64,000 nt of DNA from Panulirus ornatus (lineage: Eukaryota; Arthropoda; Malacostraca; Decapoda; Palinuridae), in contig NC_092269.1 in NCBI RefSeq assembly GCF_036320965.1, forward strand, positions 25,996,010-26,060,009, read 5' to 3'. The translations under genes were made by a program, and so were the position numbers. Of the stretch, positions 25,705 through 41,198 are shown piece after piece. Every line of letters starts with the position of its first letter. The first letter of the stretch is position 1. A model generated the notes under the pieces. The model had not been told where the DNA came from, searched no databases, and saw only the letters and a list, made by a program, of their open reading frames with translations.

Positions 25705-25784
<80 letters not shown>
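25705..25784. repeat. (TA)n tail
   Basis: About 80 bp of clean TA after the 3' end of a long-UTR LINE-A. Confidence 0.95.
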
Positions 25785-25786
<2 letters not shown>

Positions 25787-25824
25787 TAGATAGATAGATA
25801 TATAGATAGATAGATAGATAGATT

Positions 25825-25859
<35 letters not shown>

Positions 25860-25880
25860 GGATAGATATATAGATAGATA
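25785..25880. repeat. (GATA)n microsatellite
   Basis: TAGA/GATA tetranucleotide repeats with a few TATA and GATT interruptions, directly continuous with the preceding (TA)n. Confidence 0.95.
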
Positions 25881-25974
25881 GGTATCCCTTGGAGATAGGG
25901 GAGAAATATTACTTCATACGCATTCCTCAAGTGTCGTACAACTCGACTAAAGGGGACGGGAGCGGGGTGCTAGA
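25881..25974 (+). mobile_element. LINE-A/SINE-A 5' head, isolated
   Basis: About 90 bp matching the head shared by LINE-A and SINE-A: ATCCCTTGGAGATAGGGGAG, the CATTCCTCAAGTGTCGTA stretch, ACTAAAGGGGACGGGAGCGG. CATTCCTCA and GGGGACGGGAG fit the LINE-A 5' UTR better than SINE-A. It is followed at once by a reversed LINE-A segment. Confidence 0.7.
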
Positions 25975-26380
25975 ATACCCTCCCATATAGTTTCACAGGA
26001 ATAATCAACAAACTTATACATCTGGAATTTGAGCACTCACCTTTATTCCCTTTGCCTTTGTTCAATGGCGCTATACATGAACTCCACCAATCCTCAGGCA
26101 CCTCACTATGCGTCATACATACATTGAATATCCTTACTAACCAGTGAACAACACACTCACCCATTTTTTAATAAATTCCACTGCAATACCATCCAAACCT
26201 TGCCGGCTTTCATCTTCCGCAAAGCTTTTACTGCCTCTTCTCTGTTTACCAAATCAATCTCCCTAACCCTCTCACTTCGCACACCACCCCGACCAAAACA
26301 CCCCATATCTGCCACTCTATCATCTAACACATTCAACATTCCTTCAAAATACTCACTCCATCTCCTTATCATATCACCAC
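25975..26380 (-). mobile_element. LINE-A inverted segment
   Basis: On the minus strand, about 400 bp from the linker/RT boundary ([31 protein letters not shown]) to KLYGRVF. It abuts the plus-strand segment that begins at QMDLYVA, so roughly 45 codons between the two are missing. Stops and a small deletion in the LDGIAVEF region show age. Confidence 0.75.
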
Positions 26381-27945
26381 AAATGGATTTGTATGTAGCA
26401 TCTCTGGATCTGGAGAAGGCATATGATAGAGTTGATAGAGATGATCTGTGGTAAGTATTAAGAATATTTTGTGTGGGAGACAAGTTGCTAGAAGCAATGA
26501 AAGGTTTTTTATCGAGGATGTAAGGCATGTGTACGAGTAGGAAAAGAGGAAAGTGATTGGTTCTCAGTGAATGTCGGTTTGCGGCAGGTGGGCGTGATGT
26601 CCCCATGGTTGTTTAATTTGTGTATGGATGGGGTTGTTAGGGAGGTGAATGCAAGCGTTTTGGAGAGAGGGGTAAATATGCACTCTATTGTGGATGAGAG
26701 GGCATGAAAAGTAAGTCAGTTGTTCGCTGATGATACAGCGCTGGTGGTTGATTCATGTGAGAAACTGCAGAAGCTGGTAACTAAGTTTGGTAAAGTGTAT
26801 GAAAAAAGAAAGCTTAGAGTAAATGTGAATAAAGAGCAAGGTTATTAGGTACAGTAGTGTTGAGAGATAAGTCAACTGGGAGGTAAGTTTGACTGGAGAA
26901 AAACTTGAGGAAGTGAGGTGTTTTAGATATCTGGGAGCGGATTTGGCAGCGAATGGAACCATGGAATCGGAAGTGAGTCACAGGGTGGGGGAGGGGGCGA
27001 AAGTTCTGGGAACGTTGAAAAATGTGTGGAAGGCGAAAATATTATCTCGGAAAGCAAAAATGGTATGTTTGAAGGAATAGTGGTGTCAACAATGTTATAT
27101 GGTTGCGAGGCGTGGGCTATAGATAGAGTTGTGCGGAGGAGGGTGGACGTGTTGGAAATGAGATGTTTGAGGACAATGTGTGGTGTGAGGTGGTTTGATC
27201 AAGTAAGTTATAAAAGGGTAAGAGAGATGTGTGGTAATAAAAAGAGTACGGTTGAGAGAGCAGAAGAGGATGTTTTGAAATGGTTTGGTTACATGGAGAA
27301 AGTGAGTGAGGAAAAATCGATAGAGAGGATATATGTGTCAGAGGTGGAGGGAACGAGGAGAAGTGGGAGACCAAATTGGAGGTAGAAGGATGGAGTGAAA
27401 AAGATTTTGAGCGATCGGAGCCTGAACATGCAGGAGGGTGAAAGGTGTGCAAGGAATAGTGAATTGGAACGATATGGTATACTGGGGTCTACGTGCTGTC
27501 AGGAGATTGAACTAAGGCATGTGACGCGTCTGGGGTAAACCGTTGAAAGTTTTGTGGGGCCTGGATGTGGAAAGGGAGCTGTGGTTTCGGTGCATTATAC
27601 ATGACAGCTAGAGACTGAGTGTGAACGAATGTGGCCTTTATAGTTTTCCCCTAGCGCTTTCTCGCGGTTGTGCGGGGGGAGCGGGTTGTCATTTCATGTA
27701 TGGCGGAGTGGCGATAGGAATGAATGAAGTTAGCAAGTATGAATTATGTAAATGTGTATATATGTATATGTCTGTGTATGTATACATATGTATACGTTGA
27801 AATGTATAGGTTTGTATCTGTGCATGTGTGGACATGTATGTATATGCACGTGGATGTGGGTGGGTTAGGCCATTCTTTCGTCTGTTTTCTTGCGCTACCT
27901 CGCTAACGCTGGAGACAGCGACAAAGTATGATAAATGAAATTAAA

Positions 27946-27947
<2 letters not shown>
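26381..27947 (+). mobile_element. LINE-A 3' part, long 3' UTR, decayed
   Basis: Starts at [20 protein letters not shown] (motif A), then motifs B ([14 protein letters not shown]), C (FADDTALV, reached after a stop), D, FRYLGADLAANG, the C-terminal domain (27026-27385 open) and the long 3' UTR ending in the GCGCTACCTCGC tail. Frameshifts near 26510, 26840 and 27060, and a TAG near 27384. Confidence 0.8.

Positions 27948-28024
<77 letters not shown>
27948..28024. repeat. (TA)n tail
   Basis: About 77 bp of TA after a long-UTR LINE-A; it marks the left edge of the low-copy region. Confidence 0.95.
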
Positions 28025-28027
<3 letters not shown>

Positions 28028-28059
28028 TCCACGTCTTTTCTCCTATATGTATTCACACA

Positions 28060-28192
28060 AACCCACACCCTGTTCTAAGCATGGGTGAACAGGTGGGTTG
28101 GCCAACTACCAAACTCAAGATTCGAACCCATGCAATCCAGTTCCGCATGGTCATTGATGCTATCCTGTGTGTGTGTGTGTGTGTGTGTGTGT
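28060..28192 (-). mobile_element. tRNA-like SINE head beside (TG)n
   Basis: On the minus strand a (CA)n tract is followed by TAGCATCAATGACCAT and then GGGTTCGAATC, which resemble the A and B boxes of a tRNA-derived RNA polymerase III promoter at tRNA-like spacing. A related arrangement occurs at 49.3-49.47 kb. There is no clear acceptor stem, so it is a SINE remnant rather than a tRNA gene. The (TG)n part is 28167-28192. Confidence 0.45.
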
Positions 28193-28975
<783 letters not shown>

Positions 28976-28979
28976 GTGG

Positions 28980-29449
28980 GGACCCCATCACTTGACCATC
29001 CTCTATTATCATGCAGCCTTTTTAATTTTCTCTGTACTGTCTGCATTTACCAAGTCTTCATTCATTTCATACTCCGTTCCTCCACCAATTTTACAGTAGA
29101 AGTGTACTTCACATCTCTGAACACGTCTCTCGCTCAGTTTCATTTGATGTTCTCTGGCTGTTCCATCTCTTCATCTTTCGAAGAACTGTTCACTGTCTAC
29201 TTCATTAATCTCGTTTTATCCTTAAACATTGTGATCCCGTCACCTTTCACTCTTCTCTCTTCCATAGTGGAAAAGTTGAAGCTGTAACTCAGCTTTCTTA
29301 ATTCCGGTACTGTCTTTGTTGCCCTTATTTGCACCTTCTCCATTAGCATTTGTGCTTTTTTAGGTGTAGTGATCAAACTCGGGTCTCCTATTCTAGATTT
29401 GGCCTGATTGGACATGAACAGCTTGCTAGATATTTCCTTACTCAGATAC

Positions 29450-29450
<1 letters not shown>
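28980..29450 (-). mobile_element. CR1/L2-like LINE RT C-terminal remnant
   Basis: On the minus strand a decayed frame reads KAQMLMEKVQIRATKTVPEL, RKLSYSFNF, MEERRVKGDGITMFK and, after frameshifts, NEDLVNADSTEKIK. This order (QRRATK-P-LR-LSY, LEERR-RGD-I--FK, then DLVNA-S---FK) is the familiar C-terminal end of CR1/L2/Rex-type retrotransposon RTs. It is a different LINE from LINE-A and is much older. No catalytic motifs remain. Confidence 0.6.

Positions 29451-29491
<41 letters not shown>
29451..29491. repeat. (TG)n microsatellite
   Basis: About 40 bp of TG directly next to the CR1-like remnant. Confidence 0.95.
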
Positions 29492-29494
<3 letters not shown>

Positions 29495-30061
29495 GGGGAG
29501 AGAGTTCTACACTAAGGTAGTCTTCGTTTCATAACCTTGTATATATGTATCATGTCTTTACTCCTATGTGTAAGCAACAGGAAAGAGCAGATTGTGAGAC
29601 AAGGAGTTTGTGTGTGCGGTGAGGTCTGTCGCCGAAATATCAACTACCAGCCCTCACTCATGTATGCATCGAGAGATTACTGATTAAGGATATTTTTGAA
29701 AAATTGTTTAGTAAGTAGTGAATCAATCTTTAGATTGTAAGAATAATGTGAGTGAATTAGTGCGTCAGGTCATCCACAGCACGTAAGGACATATAATCAG
29801 GTGATGCTCACTTAAGTGAACTTCTCGCACCAGAGACTTCATACTAATTGTAAAGATCAAATTGTTATACTCATGAAGGACATGACATCGTCCATAGCAG
29901 GTGCCATATAGGGTTAGGTTAGATGCAAAGTATGATAATTACGGTGCTCAAATAAGTTCATACAGTGAAACAGTATCAAATAATAAAGAAAGAATATCCA
30001 ACAACCGTGGAAAATCAAAGGAGTAAACTAGTAAAGTGCTTAGTTAAGGAAAGTGCATTAA
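29492..30061. other. Low-copy region with one copy of a direct repeat
   Basis: About 570 bp, AT-moderate, no coding frame recognised. It carries the first copy (about 29783-29845) of a diverged direct repeat that includes GTGATGCTCACTTAAGTGAA and CGCACCAGAGAC; the second copy is near 30537. Confidence 0.55.
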
Positions 30062-30433
30062 CACTATGGGGCATCTAGCGTTCCTCAGAACAGAGACAAG
30101 TACTGTCTCTGGGCAGTAGCCCAGGAGCGTGGCAGACAAGCACTTGAACGCTCTCATCTTCGTCAAGGTCGTGTTCGCTTAACCCGGGGAGTGGAGGAAC
30201 ATACGTTCGTGATAATCCCGGTGAGTCATACCTTCCACTGTGGCTGCAGTTGTGTTTACAATGACTCATTCCCTGTATGGGTAACGAGCCAGGAATATGT
30301 CTACAGGGATACTCACGGCCTGTACTTTAAAGAGGGTCCCAGCTGGGGAGAGTCTTATCTGTATGACGACCGATCCCGTGGGCAGCGCCAAGGACGTGGT
30401 CAGGTCAAGCTTGACCCAGCGGGCGCAGTATGA
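30062..30433 (+). CDS. Candidate host exon, unrecognised
   Basis: One frame is open for 123 codons in a stretch of higher GC and non-repeat sequence. It begins after an in-frame TAA and reads NRDKYCLWAVAQERGRQALE, RLTRGVEEHTFVIIP, then CGCSCVYNDSFPVWVTSQEY and RGQVKLDPAGAV to a TGA; the first Met lies at 30191. A consensus-like 5' splice donor (CCG/GTGAGT) falls at about 30222, just after FVIIP, and TTCCTCAG before NRDK could be an acceptor, so the real exon may be only 30089-30221. The opposite strand is also open in part. I do not recognise a family, and chance is a real alternative. Confidence 0.22.
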   Translation, partial: HYGASSVPQNRDKYCLWAVAQERGRQALERSHLRQGRVRLTRGVEEHTFVIIPVSHTFHCGCSCVYNDSFPVWVTSQEYVYRDTHGLYFKEGPSWGESYLYDDRSRGQRQGRGQVKLDPAGAV

Positions 30434-31072
30434 GCACGGACCGACATGACGTGGAGAAGGAGGATCCATCGCTAGGTCAAGGACACACACACGTCCAGAG
30501 ACCAGGCGGCAGTTTATTTACTCAAAATCCTCAGCTAAGGACATGTTACCAAGTGATGCTCACTTAAGTGAACGTTTAGCACCAGAGACCTGAGGCGAGG
30601 CTGCCTGTCAGTATTATGCTGCGTGGCAGGAACTACAGTATACTGCTTGTCTGACATGTCAGTCAGTTAAGGTTATTAACCAGAATTGCCCCCAACACGG
30701 TAACATGGTCCCCCACACTTGGGAAATGAATCCTTTAGTTACTATCAGCATTTGCGTTACATACTACATTACTCCTGATGATGTTACTAGCCTTAAATAT
30801 CAAATGTGATAATATCCGCGGATCCTTGCATGATGACTGGTTAGGTTAGTGGTCGACGCGTGCTTACGTACATTTAGTTACCATAATATGTGGACTCATG
30901 TCATTCTATCTAGGTATTACATGTAAGAAACGTTATTGCCCTTTCCTTAGTCTACTGAAAAGTGAGTAGTCAAAGTATGCTTTAGCAGTCCACTGCGCTA
31001 GTTGGGTCATTAATGTAATAATATACGCGGACCCGTGCATGATAATTATGTTGGTTGTGTTACAACCACCTA

Positions 31073-31074
<2 letters not shown>
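30434..31074. other. Low-copy region with diverged direct repeats
   Basis: Contains the second copy of the 29.8-kb repeat (about 30537-30592) and a second pair of similar segments (about 30806-30842 and 31011-31049) sharing TAATAT-CGCGGA-CC-TGCATGAT. No coding frame recognised. Confidence 0.55.

Positions 31075-31135
<61 letters not shown>
31075..31135. repeat. (TA)n at the 5' edge of a LINE-A
   Basis: About 60 bp of TA between low-copy sequence and a 5'-inverted LINE-A. Confidence 0.95.
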
Positions 31136-31137
<2 letters not shown>

Positions 31138-32640
31138 TATGCCTTCTCCAGATCCATAAGTGCTACATACAAATCCATTTGCTTTTCTAAGTATTTCTCA
31201 CATACATTCTTCAAAGCAAACATCTGACCCACACATCCTCGACCACTTCTGAAACCACACTGCTCTTCCCCAATCTGATGCTCTGTACATGCCTTCACCC
31301 TCTCAATCAATACCCTCCCATATAATTTACCAGGAATACTCAACAAACTTATACCTCTATAATTTGAGCACTCACTCTTATCCCCTTTGCCTTTGTACAA
31401 TGCTCTGTGGAATGTATTAAGAATATATGGTGTGGGAGGCAAGTTGTTAGAAGCAGTGAAAAGTTTTTATCGAGGATGTAAGGCATGTGTACGTGTAGGA
31501 AGAGAGGAAAGTGATTGGTTCTCAGTGAATGTAGGTTTGCGGCAGGGGTGTGTGATGTCTCCATGGTTGTTTAATTTGTTTATGGATGGGGTTGTCAGGG
31601 AGGTGAATGCAAGAGTTTTGGAAAGAGGGGCAAGTATGAAGTCTGTTGGGGATGAGAGAGCTTGGGAAGTGAGTCATTTGTTGTTCGCTGATGATACAAC
31701 GCTGGTGGCTGATTCATGTGAGAAACTGCAGAAGCTGGTGACTGAGTTTGGTAAAGTGTGTGGAAGAAGAAAGTTAAGAGTAAATGTGAATAAGAGCAAG
31801 GTTATTAGGTACAGTAGGGTTGAGGGTCAAGTCAATTGGGAGGTGAGTTTGAATGGAGAAAAACTGGAGGAAGTGAAGTGTTTTAGACATCTGGGAGTGG
31901 ATCTGGCAGCGGATGGAACCATGAAAGCGGAAGTGGATCATAGGGTGGGGGAGGGGGCGAAAATTCTGGGAGCCTTGAAGAATGTGTGGAAGTCGAGAAC
32001 ATTATCTCGGAATGCAAAAATGGGAATGTTTGAAGGAATAGTGGTTCCAACAATGTTGTATGGTTGCGAGGCGTGGGCTATGGATAGAGTTGTGCGCAGG
32101 AGGATGGATGTGCTGGAAATGAGATGTTTGAGGACAATGTGTGGTGTGAGGTGGTTTGATCGAGTAAGTAACGTAAGGGTAAGAGAGATGTGTGGAAATG
32201 AAAAGAGCGTGGTTGAGAGAGCAGAAGAGGGTGTTTTGAAATGGTTTGGGCACATGGAGAGAATGAGTGAGGAAAGATTGACCAAGAGGATATATGTGTC
32301 GGAGGTGGAGGGAACGAGGAGAAGAGAGAGACCAAATTGGAGGTGGAAAGATGGAGTGAAAAAGATTTTGTGTGATCGGGGCCTGAACATGCAGGAGGGT
32401 GAAAGGAGGGCAAGGAATAGAGTGAATTGGAGCGATGTGGTATACCGGGGTTGACGTGCTGTCGGTGGATGGAATCAAGGCATGTGAAGCGTCTGGAGTA
32501 AACCATGGAAAGCTGTGTAGGTATGTGTATTTGCGTGTGTGGACGTATGTATATACATGTGTATGGGGGTGGGTTGGGCCATTTCTTTCGTCTGTTTCCT
32601 TGCGCTACCTCGCAAACGCGGGAGACAGCGAAAAAAAAAA
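31136..32640 (+). mobile_element. LINE-A with 5' inversion (twin-primed type)
   Basis: The left part (31136-31402) is reversed and encodes, on the minus strand, [17 protein letters not shown] to MDLEKAYD. The right part (from 31401) is in normal orientation and starts at ALWNVL, the very next segment of the protein apart from about five missing codons (RVDRD). It ends with the short 3' UTR, an A run and (TA)n. This is the layout expected from twin priming during target-primed reverse transcription. Confidence 0.85.
31402..32454 (+). CDS. LINE-A RT, open, partial
   Basis: About 350 codons from [20 protein letters not shown] to the normal stop after DVVYRG. It has motif B ([15 protein letters not shown]), motif C (FADDTTLV), motif [13 protein letters not shown] (Tyr to His) and the whole C-terminal domain. 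Motif A is in the inverted part, so no functional enzyme can be made from this locus. Confidence 0.82.
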   Translation, partial: ALWNVLRIYGVGGKLLEAVKSFYRGCKACVRVGREESDWFSVNVGLRQGCVMSPWLFNLFMDGVVREVNARVLERGASMKSVGDERAWEVSHLLFADDTTLVADSCEKLQKLVTEFGKVCGRRKLRVNVNKSKVIRYSRVEGQVNWEVSLNGEKLEEVKCFRHLGVDLAADGTMKAEVDHRVGEGAKILGALKNVWKSRTLSRNAKMGMFEGIVVPTMLYGCEAWAMDRVVRRRMDVLEMRCLRTMCGVRWFDRVSNVRVREMCGNEKSVVERAEEGVLKWFGHMERMSEERLTKRIYVSEVEGTRRRERPNWRWKDGVKKILCDRGLNMQEGERRARNRVNWSDVVYRG

Positions 32641-35072
<2,432 letters not shown>

Positions 35073-35074
<2 letters not shown>

Positions 35075-35117
35075 ATATATATATGTATATATATATATGC
35101 ATTCATCTATCTATTTA
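35073..35117. repeat. (TA)n and (CTAT)n short tract
   Basis: Short TA/TG tract followed by CTATCTAT, between the truncated 5' end of one minus-strand LINE-A and the 3' tail of the next. Confidence 0.85.
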
Positions 35118-36521
35118 TACTTTGTCGCTGTCTCCCGCGTTAGCGAGGTACTGCAAGGAAACAGACAAAAGAATGGCCCAACCTACCCACATACACATGT
35201 ATATACATACACGTCCACACACGCACATATACATGCCTATACATCTCAACGTATACATATATATACACACAGACATATACATATATAACCATGTACAATA
35301 TTCATATTCTCTGCCCTTATTCATTCCTGTCGCCACCCCGCCACACATGAAATGAAAACCCCTCCCCCCGCATGTGCGCGAGGTAGCGCTAGGAAAAGAC
35401 AACAAAGGCCACATTCCTTCACACTCAGTCTCTAGCTGTCATGTATAATGTACCAAAACCAAAGATCCCTTTCCACATTCAGGCCCAAGAGAACTTTCCA
35501 TGGTTTACCACAGACTCTTCACATGCCCTGGCTCAATCCATTGACAGCACGTCGACCCCGGCATACCACATCGTTTCAATTCACTCTATTCCTTGCACGC
35601 CTTTCACCCTCCTGCATGTTCAGGCCCGATCACTCAAAATCTTTTTTCATTCCAGCTTTCCACCTCCAGTTTCGTCTCCCACTTCTCCTCGTTCCTTCCA
35701 CCTCTGACACATATATCCTCTTTGTCAATCTTTCCTCGCTCATTCTCTCCATGTGACCAAACCATTTTAAAACACCCTCTTCTGCGCTCTCAACCGTACT
35801 CTTTTTATGACCACACATCTCTCTTACCCTTTTATTAATTACTCGATCAAACCACCTCACACCACAAATTGTCCTTAAACATCTCATTTTCAGCACATCC
35901 ACCCTCCTGCGCACAACTCTATCTATAGCTCACGACTCGCAACCATATAACATTGTTGGAGCCACTATTCCTTCAAACATACCCATTTTTGCTTTCCCAG
36001 ATAACGTTCTCGACTTCCAAACATTTTTCAACGCTCCCAGAACTTTCGCCCACTCCCCCACCCTATAATTCACTTCCGCTTCCATGGTTCCATCCGCTGC
36101 CAAATCTACTCCCAGATATCTAAAACACTTCACTTCCTCCAGCTTTTCTCCAATCAAACTTACCTCCTATTTGACTTGTCCCTCAACCCTACTGTACCTA
36201 ACAACCTTGCTTTTATTCACATTTACTCTCAGCTTTCTTCTTTAACACACTCAGTCACCAGCTTCTGCAGTTTCTAATTTGAATCAGCCACCAGCGCTGT
36301 ATCATCAGCGAACTGACTCACTTGCCAAGCTCTCTCATCCATGACAGACTGCATACTTACCCCTCTTTCCAAAACTCTTGCATTCAGCTCCCTAACAACC
36401 CCATCCATAAACAAATTAAACAACCATGGAAACATCACGCACCCCTGCCGGAAACCAATCACTTTCATCTCTTTCCACATGTACACATGCCTTACATCCT
36501 CGATAAATACTTTTCACTGCT
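35118..36521 (-). mobile_element. LINE-A 3' part, long 3' UTR, older copy
   Basis: Minus-strand copy from [15 protein letters not shown] (5' end at about 36521) to the long-form 3' UTR and tail hairpin at 35118. It retains motif B-like [32 protein letters not shown] and VVRRRVDVLKMRCLRT, with several frameshifts, one stop in the FADD region and small deletions. Its 5' end faces the 5' end of the next copy. Confidence 0.8.
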
Positions 36522-37795
36522 TTACACTGGTAGAGGATGCGTGGATCTGGTATTTGCTTTGAAAAATGCATGCGAGAAATACTTGGAAAAGCAAATGGAT
36601 TTATATGTAGCACTTGTGGATCCGGAGAAGGCATATGATAGAATTGATGGAGATGCTCCGTGGAAGGTATTAAGAATATATGGTGTGGGAGGCAAGTTGT
36701 GAGAAGCAGTGAAAAGCTTTATCGAGAATGTAAGGCACGTGTACGAGTAGGGAGAGAGGAAAGTAACTGGTCGGTTTGCGGCAGGGGTGCGTGATGTCTT
36801 CATGGTTGTTTAATTTGTTTATGGATGGGTAAGAAGGTAAGAAGGGCAACGTTAGAGCAACGTTATTACGTACAGTAGGGTTGAGGAACAAGCCAGTTGG
36901 GATGTAAGTTTTAATGGAGAAAAACTGGAGGAAGTGAAGTGTTTTAGATATCTGGGAGTGGATTTGGCAGCGGATGGAACCATGGAAACAGAAGTGAGTC
37001 ACAGGGTGGGGGAGGAGGCGAAAGTTCTGGGAGCGTTGAAAAATGTGAGGAAGACGGGAATACTATCTCGGAGAGCAAAAATGGGTATGTTTGAAGGAAT
37101 AGTGGTTCCAACAATGTTATATGGGTACAAGGCTTGGGCTTTAGATAGAGTTGTGTGCAGGAGCCTGGATGTGTTGGAGATAAGATGTTTGAGCACAACA
37201 TATGGTGTGAGGTGGTTTGATCGAGTAAGTAATAAAGGAGTAACAGAGATGTGTGGTAATAAAACGAGTGTGGCTGAGAGAGCAAAAGAGGGTATTTTGA
37301 AACGGTTTGGTTACATGGGGAGAATGAGTGAGGAAAGATTGACAAAGAGAATATATGTGTCAGAGGTGGAGGGAACGAAGGGAAGTGGGAGACCATTATG
37401 AGGTGGAAAAATGGAGTGAAAAAGATTTTGAGCGATCGGGGCCTGAACATGCAGGAGGGTGAAAGGCGTGCAAGGAATAGAGTGAATTGGACCGATGTGG
37501 TATACCGGGGTCGACGTGCTGTCAATGGATTTAATCAAGGCATGTGAAGCGTCTGGGGTAAACCATGGAATGTTCTGTGGGGCCTGGATGTGGAAAGGGA
37601 GCTGTGGTTTCGGTGCATTATACATGAACAGCTAGAGACTGAGTGTGAAGGAATGTGGCCTTTGTTGTCTTTTCCTTGCGCTACCGCTCGTGCATGCGGG
37701 GGAAGGGGGTTGTCATTTCATGTGTTGCGGGGTGGCGACGAGAATGAATAAAGGCCGCATGTATGAATATGTACATGTGTATATATGTATATGTC

Positions 37796-37799
<4 letters not shown>
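36522..37799 (+). mobile_element. LINE-A 3' part, decayed
   Basis: Begins at TGRGCVDLVFALKN, runs through motif A (LVDPEKAYDRIDGD, first Asp context changed), a stop after GVGGKL, a damaged motif B, a deletion of motif C and D near 36830-36870, then [12 protein letters not shown] and the C-terminal domain (open 36934-37401). The long 3' UTR is cut short by (TA)n, so the tail hairpin is lost. Confidence 0.8.

Positions 37800-37864
<65 letters not shown>
37800..37864. repeat. (TA)n
   Basis: About 60 bp of TA that replaces the end of a LINE-A 3' UTR and precedes a SINE-A head. Confidence 0.95.
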
Positions 37865-40069
<2,205 letters not shown>

Positions 40070-40154
<85 letters not shown>

Positions 40155-40178
40155 TTTTTTTTTTTTTTTTTTTTTTTT
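40070..40178. repeat. (TA)n and T run at palindrome centre
   Basis: About 85 bp of TA then about 25 T, separating two LINE-A 3' ends in opposite orientation. The T run is the A tail of the right-hand copy. Confidence 0.95.
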
Positions 40179-40179
40179 T

Positions 40180-41151
40180 ATACTTTGTCGCTGTCTCCCG
40201 CGTTTGCGAGGTAGCGCAAGGAAACAGACGAAAGAAATGGCCCAACCCCCCCCCCCATCCACATGTACATACACACGTCCACACACGCAAATATACATAC
40301 CTACACCACTTTCCATGGTTTAACCCAGACGCTTCACATGCCTTGGTTCAATCCACTGACAGCACGTCAACCCCTGTATACCACATCGCTCCAATTCACT
40401 CTATTCCTTGCCCTCCTTTCACCCTCCTGCATGTTCAGGCCCCGATCACACAAAATCTTTTTCACTCCATCTTTCCACCTCCAATTTGGTCTCCCTCTTC
40501 TCCTCGTTCCCTCCACCTCCGACACATATATCCTCTTGGTCAATCTTTCCTCACTCATTCTCTCCATGTGCCCAAACCATTTCAAAACACCCTCTTCTGC
40601 TCTCTCAACCACGCTCTTTTTATTTCCACACATCTCTCTTACCCTTACGTTACTTACTCGATCAAACCACCTCACACCACACATTGTCCTCAAACATCTC
40701 ATTTCCAGCACATCCATCCTCCTGCGCACAACTCTATCCATAGCCCACGCCTCGCAACCATACAGCATTGTTGGAACCACTATTCCTTCAAACATACCCA
40801 TTTTTGCTTTCCGAGATAATGTTCTCGACTTCCACACATTTTTCAAGGCTCCGAAAATTTTCGCCCCCTCCCCCACCCTATGATCCACTTCCGCTTCCAT
40901 GGTTCCATCCGCTGACAGATCCACTCCCAGATATCTAAAACACTTCACTTCCTCCAGTTTTTCTCCATTCAAACTCACCTCCCAATTGACTTGACCCTCA
41001 ACCCTACTGTACCTAATAACCTTGCTCTTATTCACATTTACTCTTAACTTTCTTCTTCCACACACTTTACCAAACTCAGTCACCAGCTTCTGCAGTTTCT
41101 CACATGAATCAGCCACCAGCGCTGTATCATCAGCGAACAACAACTGACTCA

Positions 41152-41154
<3 letters not shown>
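40180..41154 (-). mobile_element. LINE-A 3' part, right arm of palindrome
   Basis: Minus-strand copy from motif C (starting at [13 protein letters not shown]) to the short 3' UTR and tail hairpin. Its 5' end stops at (TA)n. The coding part is open for about 260 codons to the normal stop. It mirrors 39090-40066. Confidence 0.9.
40367..41152 (-). CDS. LINE-A RT C-terminal part, open
   Basis: About 261 codons: FADDTALV close to the N-terminal edge, [35 protein letters not shown] and the DVVYRG end. Motifs A and B are missing through 5' truncation, so it is not an active enzyme. Confidence 0.82.

Positions 41155-41196
<42 letters not shown>
41155..41196. repeat. (TA)n between two truncated 5' ends
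   Basis: About 42 bp of TA. To its left ends a minus-strand LINE-A at motif C; to its right begins a plus-strand LINE-A at ALWKVL. Confidence 0.95.

Positions 41197-41198
<2 letters not shown>

Larger units (their letters stand above)
22049..25705 (+). mobile_element. LINE-A with endonuclease, RT, long 3' UTR
   Basis: Closest paralogue of the 8.66-kb copy: the same IIGAYAP loss, the same doubled RT N-terminal segment, the same TAG in the G-run (about 24765) and SPFLFNLF. It has one unit, not two, of the 110-bp repeat and it continues into the long-form 3' UTR (about 430 bp) ending in the GCGCTACCTCGC tail and (TA)n. Thus it shows what the true 3' end of the 8.66-kb copy is likely to be. Confidence 0.85.

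Noticed and set aside
28120..28140. GATTCGAACCC as a tRNA gene
   Set aside because: Only the T-loop-like box is good; no acceptor or anticodon stem could be built, so a SINE remnant is more likely.
29910..29926. GGGTTAGGTTAG as arthropod telomere repeat (TTAGG)
   Set aside because: Only about two units, and a similar pair near 30840; too short to mean a telomeric insertion.
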